The notes beneath the pieces were generated by a model. It saw nothing but the letters and a program-made list of their open reading frames with translations. It was not told the DNA's origin and ran no database searches. The position numbers and the translations under genes were made by a program. This document shows, piece after piece, positions 1 through 6,025 of a DNA stretch of 6,498 nucleotides (position 1 is its first letter; each line of letters begins with the position of its first letter). Origin of the DNA: an uncultured Enterobacter sp. (GTDB lineage Bacteria > Pseudomonadota > Gammaproteobacteria > Enterobacterales > Enterobacteriaceae); contig CAMKZP010000219.1 of assembly GCA_946477805.1 (NCBI GenBank), positions 1 to 6,498 of the forward strand, in the 5' to 3' direction.

Positions 1-1035
1 AGGTACGAGTTCCTGAGCAAATACTAATATTGCTGAAAATGCAGATGAAAGTACCAGACCAATTATTATTGTAAATAAACAGGTCATTTCCAGATTCAGA
101 TATGGCAGGAAAAGACTAAATGGCGCAGCGCCCAGGATTGAACACCATATAACCTTTTTCCTTCCGAAGCGATCCCCTAGTGGCCCTCCAATTACCGTTC
201 CGGCTGCAGCTGCAAACAGAAAAGCAAAAAGATAGAGCTGTGCCTTTTGCACAGGCAAATTAAACTTGTTGATGAGATAGAAGGTGTAGTAACTTTTCAA
301 GCTTGACATGTATACAAACTTGGAAAAAATCAATATCAGCAAGACACTGATGCCAGTGATAATCGTTTTTCTCGGGAAAGGTGATATTTCACGTGCAGCA
401 TTTGCAGGCCCTGTGTTTTTAGTCTGTACCCTGTACCATCGGCTAACCTGCATTAAAATAATCATAGCTAGCAAGGCTGCCAGCACAAACCATGCCACAT
501 GACCTTTGCCGTACGGTGCAATAATTATCGCAGCCAGTAAGGGCCCTAAAGCGCTACCAAGATTACCCCCGACCTGGAATAGTGACTGAGCCAGCCCGTG
601 TCTGCCGCCTGAAGCCATTCTTGCAACTCTTGACGATTCGGGATGGAATACAGACGAACCGGTACCTACTAAAGCAGCCGCAATCAGTATTTCAGGATAG
701 GTTTGAGCTAATGAGAGCATAATCAGACCTACGAGTGTAAATCCCATCCCGACAGGTAAAGAACGCGGCTGTGGATATTTATCAGTATAAATGCCAATAA
801 GAGGTTGCAACAGGGAAGACGTGACCTGAAACGTTAATGTAATCAGGCCAATCTGCACAAAGCTGAGTGAAAACTCAGGCTGTAGCAATGGATATAAAGC
901 CAGGAGTAGCGACTGTATCATGTCATTCAATAAATGAGCTGCGCTTATTGCCCCCAATATTTTGAATGACGTCTTCGCTATTTTAGGAATGTGTAGTGGA
1001 TCGGCAGTGACGGTTTTACTTGAGTTCATTAACAT
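1..1035 (-). CDS. fsr: Fosmidomycin-resistance MFS exporter Fsr, partial (C-terminus beyond left edge)
   Basis: This is an inner-membrane drug/proton antiporter of the major facilitator superfamily. E. coli Fsr gives resistance to fosmidomycin, a hydroxamate-type phosphonate that inhibits Dxr in isoprenoid synthesis. I translated 345 residues by hand; they follow E. coli Fsr almost without gaps. Landmarks are LLNDMIQSL (35-43), GTGSSVFHPESSRVARMASG (124-143), FQVGGNLGSALGPLLAA (153-169), SYYTFYL (248-254) and the second-half MFS loop motif GGPLGDRFGRKK (283-294). The equivalent first-half loop (GIYTDKYP, near 81-88) is degenerate. About 60 C-terminal residues lie outside the window. Two in-frame ATGs occur, at 1035 and 1029; I chose 1035 because a weak GGA lies just upstream. 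The gene follows the YbjJ-like transporter after a 94-bp gap containing a hairpin, so it may have its own promoter, but I see no convincing one. The family call is firm; the substrate in this host is inferred. Confidence 0.93.
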   Translation of the reverse strand, partial: MLMNSSKTVTADPLHIPKIAKTSFKILGAISAAHLLNDMIQSLLLALYPLLQPEFSLSFVQIGLITLTFQVTSSLLQPLIGIYTDKYPQPRSLPVGMGFTLVGLIMLSLAQTYPEILIAAALVGTGSSVFHPESSRVARMASGGRHGLAQSLFQVGGNLGSALGPLLAAIIIAPYGKGHVAWFVLAALLAMIILMQVSRWYRVQTKNTGPANAAREISPFPRKTIITGISVLLILIFSKFVYMSSLKSYYTFYLINKFNLPVQKAQLYLFAFLFAAAAGTVIGGPLGDRFGRKKVIWCSILGAAPFSLFLPYLNLEMTCLFTIIIGLVLSSAFSAILVFAQELVP

Positions 1036-1062
1036 GTTTCCGAAGAGGCATGGTGTTTAACA

Positions 1063-1115
1063 TGACAATATCAGAAGGCCTGATTCCTATCAGGCCGTCT
1101 GGCTGTGACAATCAG
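1063..1115. repeat. Short direct repeats flanking the hairpin
   Basis: TGACAAT occurs at 1063-1069 and again at 1106-1112, 43 bp apart. It is followed by ATCAG in the first copy (to 1074) and by CAG in the second (to 1115). The hairpin lies between the copies. On the minus strand, the direction of fsr, the copies read ATTGTCA. They could be paired regulator sites upstream of fsr, or the edges of a small inserted element. At seven bases the match could also be chance. Confidence 0.25.
1072..1101 (-). terminator. Hairpin after the YbjJ-like MFS gene, possible weak terminator
   Basis: The perfect 8-bp arms GGCCTGAT (1077-1084) and ATCAGGCC (1089-1096) enclose the loop TCCT. After one A/G mismatch the stem extends by four more pairs, CAGA (1072-1075) with TCTG (1098-1101). 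It starts 28 bp past the stop codon of the minus-strand MFS gene, where a terminator would be expected. On the minus strand the stem is followed by ATATTGTC rather than a clean T-run, so termination may be leaky. Alternatively it is an RNA or DNA element in the fsr leader. Confidence 0.45.
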
Positions 1116-1129
1116 TTTTTGAAACTCTT

Positions 1130-2323
1130 TTAGTTATCTTCTGTTTTCGACATAACTACTGTAACTATGGAAGCCGAAAGCAGAACAACGACGCTGAGTG
1201 AAATGAAAGCATTCGTCAGACCAATAAAATGCGCTGCATAACCAATCAACGCTGGCCCAAGCAATACCCCCAGGTACCCGAGAATACTTGCTGCTGATAT
1301 AGCCAGTGTTGCTGGCATCGATTTTTGACGCCCAGCCAAAGAAAACAGTACAGGGACGACATTACCGGCAGCAAAACCAGCCACTGCCATTGCAGCAAGA
1401 ACCCACTCGTAAGTGTTGAAAACAGTCGCAAGGTAAATACCAATAGCGGTTAATACCACTCCGGAAAGGAGCATGGATTTTTCACCCATAATGGTAACCA
1501 CGCGGTCGCCGATAAAGCGGCTCAACGCCATAGCGATTGCAAACACCACATATCCTGTTCCTGCCACACCAGCTGCCAAGTTTTTCACTTGAATCAGGAA
1601 GATAGCTCCCCAGTCAAGCATGGCTCCTTCCGCAAGGAAAATAATCATTGCGAGCACACCGATCCCAATAACCTTGCCTTTTGGCACCACGAAAAGTGGA
1701 TGATCTTCTGTCGAGCGGTTGGTGAAAAAACCCGATGCAGCTAAAGAGATACTAATCAATACAACCAGCGCGGCTGCACCAGCGGCGATTTTGATATCCA
1801 GTCCTGAAGCAATCAGTAACGTAACAAAGCTTGCGCCCGCAAGTCCGCCGATACTGTAGAAGCCGTGAAAGCCAGACATCATTGGACGGCCAGCTGCATT
1901 CTGTACTTCAGTGCCATGAATGTTAGCTGCGACGTCCGTTGCGCCAATTGACGCTCCGAAAAGAAGCAAGGTCAGGCCCAGTGCTATTGGTGTAGAAACC
2001 ATTGCAAGTAATGGCAAAGCAATAAATAAACCACACGCACCCGCAAGGATTATTTTTTTGCTGCCGACTTTACCTGCGAGCCCACCCGCAGTAGGCATAC
2101 CAACCACGGCACCAAGTCCCAGGCAAAGAAGAATTGAACCTAACATGGCAGAATCAGCATGGATCCGTTGTTGAGCATAAGGTACTAAAGGTGCCCAGCA
2201 GGAGAGGCTAAAACCTGCTATAAAAAATGCTACACGTGTAGACCATTTCGCGGAACTCAGCTTTTTAGCAAGCTGAGCGTCGTTGATGCTATCAACGTTG
2301 CTTTCATTTTGACTCATAATCAT
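1130..2323 (-). CDS. MFS transporter, YbjJ-like, substrate unknown
   Basis: This is a complete 12-helix inner-membrane transporter of 397 residues, a normal length for the family. Features shared with the YbjJ-like branch are the N-terminal stretch FFIAGFSLSCWAPLVPY (33-49), the loop GGLAGKVGSKK (80-90) in place of a canonical motif A, FGASIGATDVAANIHG (122-137), the segment FHGFYSIGGLAGA (152-164) and FLAEGAMLDWGAIFL (229-243). The first 30 residues are hydrophilic (cytoplasmic), and the central cytoplasmic loop is about 200-216. The start at 2323 is preferred because AGGA lies 5 nt upstream. ATGs at 2341 (longer by 6 residues) and 2317 (shorter by 2) are possible. It is divergent from the AraC-type regulator, the usual layout for a transporter and its own activator or repressor. 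The substrate cannot be read from the sequence; sugars or small drugs are both possible. A hairpin follows the stop codon. Confidence 0.87.
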   Translation of the reverse strand: MIMSQNESNVDSINDAQLAKKLSSAKWSTRVAFFIAGFSLSCWAPLVPYAQQRIHADSAMLGSILLCLGLGAVVGMPTAGGLAGKVGSKKIILAGACGLFIALPLLAMVSTPIALGLTLLLFGASIGATDVAANIHGTEVQNAAGRPMMSGFHGFYSIGGLAGASFVTLLIASGLDIKIAAGAAALVVLISISLAASGFFTNRSTEDHPLFVVPKGKVIGIGVLAMIIFLAEGAMLDWGAIFLIQVKNLAAGVAGTGYVVFAIAMALSRFIGDRVVTIMGEKSMLLSGVVLTAIGIYLATVFNTYEWVLAAMAVAGFAAGNVVPVLFSLAGRQKSMPATLAISAASILGYLGVLLGPALIGYAAHFIGLTNAFISLSVVVLLSASIVTVVMSKTEDN

Positions 2324-2403
2324 TCTGTTCCTGATAATCATTTCGATTGAGGACAGATTCTACGTATTGTATGCTTGGTAAAATTCATCTGTTATGACGA
2401 AAT
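2324..2403. promoter_or_regulatory. Divergent promoter region between the MFS gene and the AraC-type regulator
   Basis: This 80-bp region must hold both start signals. On the minus strand a good -10 box TACAAT (2371 back to 2366) lies about 43 nt upstream of the MFS start, but no recognisable -35 box sits 16-18 bp further up, as is common for activator-dependent promoters. On the plus strand TAAAAT (2379-2384) is a possible -10 for the regulator, also without a good -35. An imperfect inverted repeat, TTCATC (2384-2389) and GACGAA (2396-2401) with one mismatch, lies immediately before the regulator start and could be an operator. No clear ribosome binding site precedes the regulator ATG. The region is certain to be intergenic; the individual boxes are guesses. 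Confidence 0.5.
2329..2332 (-). promoter_or_regulatory. Ribosome binding site selecting the MFS start at 2323
   Basis: On the minus strand AGGA is followed by the 5-nt spacer ACAGA and then ATG at 2323. The upstream ATG at 2341 would place this site inside the coding region and has no clear site of its own. The ATG at 2317 would have an 11-nt spacer. Confidence 0.6.
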
Positions 2404-3179
2404 ATGTCGATAAATCGCCAAAATTCAGCTAACCCTGATAATGCTGCTGCTCTGATCGTAGGTCAGACAGAAATTTGTGAACCTTACACAACGGCACAAC
2501 ATAGTCATCAGCGGCATCAATTGATTTATGCCACCCGTGGGGTGGTTCATATGTCTACTGCTGTTGGGGAGTGGATCTTGCCACCGAGTCGTGCGCTATG
2601 GATCAGCGGCGGCACTAAGCATGCACTTACGGTCAAGCGCCCGGCAGAAATCAATATTCTTTATATTGATCCAGTTATCTATCCATTCACTAGCTTTGCT
2701 CAATGTTGTGTCGTTGAGGTCACCGCCCTGGTACGGGAGTTGATTGCAACCTGTTCCCAACATGCCTGGGATTATGAAACTAATACGCCTGAATACAGGC
2801 TTTCTGCAGTCTTGATCGACCAGATCAAAAAGCTTGATCTCTCTCCGCTTGATTTGAATCTTCGCTGAGAGTGGTAGAGCTCTTAAAAAAAGACCCGGGA
2901 AACCGGGATCCTCTTAACGTGCTCGCTCGCGAAGTGGGGGCGAGTGCACGTACGATTGAGCGCCTTTTCTCAAAGGAAACGCATCTATCTTTTGGCGCAT
3001 GGAGACACCGTCACCGTATGCTGTTCGCCGTCGAAAGGCTGGCTTACGGTGAAAATGTCACCCGAGTCGCACTTGAGGCAGGCTATGAATCATCCTCAAG
3101 CTTTATTGCCTCTTTTCGGGCGATGTTTGGCACTACGCCATCGCGCTATTTCCGATTTGAATCAGCGGCTTCGAATTAG
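2404..3179 (+). pseudogene. AraC-family transcriptional regulator, frameshifted (NimR-like)
   Basis: The first part, 2404-2868, gives 154 residues of an N-terminal cupin-type sensor domain: HSHQRHQLIYATRGVV (33-48), GEWILPPSRALWISGG (55-70) and LVRELI (109-114). It ends at a TGA at 2866-2868. The reading frame shifted by two bases then carries the AraC DNA-binding domain up to the TAG at 3177: first helix-turn-helix LAREVGASARTIERLF, second VTRVALEAGYESSSSFIASF, and the family ending FGTTPSRYFR. The domains and their order match E. coli NimR, the regulator divergent from the exporter gene nimT. At the join, LDLNLR runs into SLRVVELLKKDP, while relatives carry several more residues such as a DP-x-LR segment. 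Loss of roughly 10 bp (3n+1) would explain both the missing residues and the frameshift. It probably once controlled the divergent MFS gene. A sequencing error, or two polypeptides coupled through the GTG at 2871, are less likely alternatives. Confidence 0.82.
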
Positions 3180-5111
3180 CCATAAAAAGAATGGAACGGC
3201 AACTAATGCCGCGATTAAGCCCGCAGGTAATTGCCATGGAAACACAGCCATTCTACCTACCCAGTCTGATACGACCATCAGACTGGCTCCTGCCAGGCCT
3301 GCTATTGCCAACTGTCCCGTCACTCTCCTGAAGCCCAGATATCTGGCAATATGCGGAGCCATAAGGCCGACAAAACTTAGTGGGCCGACAATGAAAGTGG
3401 AAAGGGCGGTTAGCACAGCCGCAAGTGACATTAACGCGAGACGGCTCAGTGACAGGGGCACTCCTAATGAACGCGCAACAACCCCACCAAATGGAAGTAA
3501 TGACAGCCATCGATGAACCAGCGGAATACAAAAGGTAAGCACTAGCGCAGCCAGAGACACGCTAATAGCTTTTTCAGGCGTTAAACCATATGTTGAACCC
3601 GCAAACCACGTTAGCAGCATGGAGGTTCTGGGATCGCCACCTGAAATCATAAGCATTAGTAAAGCCAGAAATGCAGCGTTTAGTGCCATCCCGGTTAACA
3701 TCATACGTTGGGGGGAAAAATCTCTGATACCAGCTATGGTGGTAACAATGATCAGCGTGGCCACTGAACCCAGACAGGCTGCAGGAAAATACCAGGCTGT
3801 TATGTTTCCAGGAAATGCCAGCATTCCAATCACCATACCTGCTGCCGCACCGGTACTTACGCCCATGACCTCCGGGCTGGCTACCGGGTTTCCGGTCAGG
3901 CGTTGAATAATACAACCAGCAAGGGCGAGCATGATTCCTGCAGAAAACGCGCCAAGTACCCGTGGGATTCGGAACGAAAGCACGGATTCTGTAGCCCAGG
4001 CCCAGCCGTTAGCATTTTTCCCCAGCCCTGATGCTAATAGCGTCAGGGCTGAAAGTATAATTACACCTGACAAAAGCCATTTTTTCAGGCTTCTTTTGGA
4101 AGCTGAATAGTTTTCAGATTCCCCGGCTGTTGAATACATACGCTCTTTGAGCCTGGGAAGTAATAAAATGAGCCCTGGTGCACCAACAACGGCCGTGACA
4201 GTGCCAGTAGGGATCTCCTTCCAGTAAGATGCCAGTAAAATGACGATTTGATCCGAAATGAAAAGCAACAGCGCGCCGGTTACTGGCACCGTCAAGATCA
4301 GCGTTACCAGACGTCTAACACCAAGTAGCCTTGTAATTAGAGGCGCAAATAGCCCGATGAATCCAATGATGCCAACAGATGTCACCAGAGTAGCCGTAAG
4401 GTATATGCCTACCAGAAGCGCAAAGGGCCGTATGAGCTGAAGCTTAAGCCCCAGGTTTCTGGACATCATTTCATCCATGCCAAGTAACGTCAGGGGCCGA
4501 TGTAGCGCCAGAATAATGATGAAAGAAATCAACAACTGCGGAAGCAGGCGCAGGACGACTGCCCAGTCAGTTTGCGTCAGCGAACCTGTTCCCCACAGAA
4601 GAACGCTCTGTAATCTTTCGTGAAAATACAGACCAATCAGTTGGCTGACAGCGCTGCAGTAAAGGGTCAGGACTAACCCTATAAGAATCAACCCTACCGG
4701 AGAAAGCTGTTTTCCTCGCGTCATAAACGCGATGACAGCCCCCATAAAAACAGCGCCAAGGAGCGAACCCGTACCTGGAGAAATTATATTACAACCCCAG
4801 AGAGTCGCCATTGTCATGCCTAGCTGAGCCCCGTTAGCAATACCTAGTGTTGAGGGTTCTGCCAGAGGATTACGTAGCACCTGCTGGAAAAGCAGACCGG
4901 CCAGCCCAAGCCCTGCACCGATCATCACAGACATCGCTGAACGGGGTAAAAAACTGTACTGAAGTAAGGTTATTTCAACCGCGTAATGTGTATTAAAAGG
5001 ACTGTAAGCAGCCCACAACTCTATCGGTAAAATGTGATTTACGTTGAAAATGACTAAGATACTGGCCGTTATCAGCGCGACGGGTAAGGCGGATAAGCGA
5101 AGAGAAATCAT
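3162..5111 (-). CDS. fhuB: Fe(III)-hydroxamate ABC transporter permease FhuB (fused double permease)
   Basis: This inner-membrane channel subunit takes iron-hydroxamate siderophores (ferrichrome type) from FhuD and moves them inwards using FhuC. It has 649 residues (E. coli FhuB has about 660) and is made of two FecCD-type permease halves in one chain. Half one, about 1-320, contains GLLFQQVLRNPLAEPSTLGI (72-91), LLWGTGSLTQTDW (171-183) and the ATPase-contact segment GIIGFIGLFAPLITRLLG (247-264). A hydrophilic linker spans about 321-344. Half two contains CIIQRLTGNPVASPEVMG (400-417), LTWFAGSTYG (500-509) and GPLSFVGLMAPHIARYLGFR (576-595). Both halves look intact. The start is firm: ATG overlaps the fhuD stop as ATGA and has a strong ribosome binding site. 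Its end overlaps the end of the convergent AraC-type gene by 18 bp. The permease could also serve a related hydroxamate. Chromosomal fhuB may exist elsewhere, making this a second copy. Confidence 0.95.
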   Translation of the reverse strand: MISLRLSALPVALITASILVIFNVNHILPIELWAAYSPFNTHYAVEITLLQYSFLPRSAMSVMIGAGLGLAGLLFQQVLRNPLAEPSTLGIANGAQLGMTMATLWGCNIISPGTGSLLGAVFMGAVIAFMTRGKQLSPVGLILIGLVLTLYCSAVSQLIGLYFHERLQSVLLWGTGSLTQTDWAVVLRLLPQLLISFIIILALHRPLTLLGMDEMMSRNLGLKLQLIRPFALLVGIYLTATLVTSVGIIGFIGLFAPLITRLLGVRRLVTLILTVPVTGALLLFISDQIVILLASYWKEIPTGTVTAVVGAPGLILLLPRLKERMYSTAGESENYSASKRSLKKWLLSGVIILSALTLLASGLGKNANGWAWATESVLSFRIPRVLGAFSAGIMLALAGCIIQRLTGNPVASPEVMGVSTGAAAGMVIGMLAFPGNITAWYFPAACLGSVATLIIVTTIAGIRDFSPQRMMLTGMALNAAFLALLMLMISGGDPRTSMLLTWFAGSTYGLTPEKAISVSLAALVLTFCIPLVHRWLSLLPFGGVVARSLGVPLSLSRLALMSLAAVLTALSTFIVGPLSFVGLMAPHIARYLGFRRVTGQLAIAGLAGASLMVVSDWVGRMAVFPWQLPAGLIAALVAVPFFLWLIRSR

Positions 5112-6025
5112 ATCTCCTCCAGAATTGCATCAAGCAGATGGCAAAAGCGCAGCGCTGTTACTGGACCTCCGTAATACCAGATACCGGGCACCCGTCTGAA
5201 ACGCTCTTCTTTTACAAAAGGCATCATCTTCCAGAGTGCGGTATCTGCAAGGTTTGCCATTGTTGTATCATCATTTTCAGTGAAGCAAATAACCTCGGTT
5301 TCTTGCAGACCTATTAGTTGTTCTATCCCAACGACCGCACTTCCCCAGAAACTGGTGTCTCCCTGCCATCCTCCCGGAATACCTGCTTTGCTCATAACCT
5401 CAAGAAACAGGCTATTTTGTCCAAAAACCAGAGCATGTCGCTGGTCAACAAGCGACATTAAAAGTAGTGGTCTTCTTTTCTTTTGAGCATATTTAAGCCT
5501 CAGTGCAGAGATTTCTGACTCGATGGTAGCAATTATTGCTCTCGCCCTGTCGTATCGACCTAATCGGACAGAGAGCGCCGTCAGGGATTGGCAGGACGTT
5601 GTGAGCGGTCTGCCATTTTTATCGCTGTATACAAGACCAAAGGATGGGGCAATCGAGTTATATACTGACGGTGAAGGGCCGTAACCTTCCGCGTAAACGA
5701 TAAGATCGGGTTGCATCGCTGCTAAAAGTTCCGTATTTGGCTCTGTTCTTAAACCGAGTTCCGTGGAGCCATCAGGCAAGACGGGCTCCTTAACCAGTGA
5801 TCGGTAATTCTCAATTTCTGATACAGCAAAGGGCATAACACCCAGCGTCAGAAGCATTTCAACAGCCAGCCATTCTGTGGCTGCTATTCGCTGCAGATCG
5901 CGCGAGGGAGCGGGACTTTTACCGACCGCAGGTAACCCCAGGAATAAGGATAAGCCAGCCAGATACTTTAAAAATTGCCGACGTTTAAAATCTGCCACTG
6001 CAGGGGAGGGGTTATTACTGAACAT
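5108..6025 (-). CDS. fhuD: Periplasmic Fe(III)-hydroxamate-binding protein FhuD
   Basis: This class III solute-binding protein captures hydroxamate siderophores in the periplasm and delivers them to FhuB. It has 305 residues from the chosen start (E. coli FhuD has 296) and aligns along the whole length. A twin-arginine signal is visible: KRRQFLK (14-20), then a hydrophobic stretch (21-35); the cleavage site is indistinct, possibly after AVG (33-35). Compared with the E. coli FhuD pocket, Arg84, Tyr106, Trp217, Trp273 and Tyr275 are kept (here R93, Y115, W227, W283, Y285), but Trp68 is Leu77 and Trp102 is Tyr111. The 6025 ATG overlaps the end of fhuC by 11 bp and fits the signal peptide. An ATG at 6079 would add 18 residues and overlap fhuC by 65 bp, which is less likely. 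No good ribosome site precedes 6025, so translation probably couples to fhuC. The gene ends in ATGA shared with fhuB. Confidence 0.93.
   Translation of the reverse strand: MFSNNPSPAVADFKRRQFLKYLAGLSLFLGLPAVGKSPAPSRDLQRIAATEWLAVEMLLTLGVMPFAVSEIENYRSLVKEPVLPDGSTELGLRTEPNTELLAAMQPDLIVYAEGYGPSPSVYNSIAPSFGLVYSDKNGRPLTTSCQSLTALSVRLGRYDRARAIIATIESEISALRLKYAQKKRRPLLLMSLVDQRHALVFGQNSLFLEVMSKAGIPGGWQGDTSFWGSAVVGIEQLIGLQETEVICFTENDDTTMANLADTALWKMMPFVKEERFRRVPGIWYYGGPVTALRFCHLLDAILEEI
5112..5120 (-). promoter_or_regulatory. Strong ribosome binding site of fhuB
   Basis: On the minus strand GGAGGAGAT lies directly before the fhuB ATG, inside the last codons of fhuD. It is a near-perfect Shine-Dalgarno sequence, so fhuB can be translated efficiently in addition to coupling through the ATGA stop-start overlap. 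Confidence 0.75.

Noticed and set aside
308..502. Plus-strand 64-codon frame inside fsr
   Set aside because: Antisense to a strongly conserved part of Fsr, with no upstream ribosome site of note.
1920..2174. Plus-strand open frame of 84 codons
   Set aside because: It lies wholly inside the well-conserved MFS gene on the other strand, has no family resemblance, and is rich in Pro/Ala/Ile as expected for an antisense shadow.
2833..2853. CTTGAT direct repeat (2833-2838 and 2848-2853) as the cause of the regulator break
   Set aside because: The 15-bp spacing would give in-frame changes only, so it cannot by itself explain the frameshift; it encodes the repeated LDL residues.
2885..2891. A7 run just after the regulator break, as a programmed frameshift site
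   Set aside because: The stop codon ending the first frame is at 2866, before the A-run, so ribosomes in that frame never reach it; the run is read normally in the second frame.
2944..3516. Plus-strand open frame of 190 codons across the regulator and fhuB ends
   Set aside because: It overlaps the recognised AraC DNA-binding domain in another frame and fhuB antisense; the translation is low-complexity with no domain.
3574..3915. Minus-strand 113-codon frame inside fhuB
   Set aside because: Same strand but a different frame from fhuB, whose own frame is intact and family-like throughout; polar, domain-free product.
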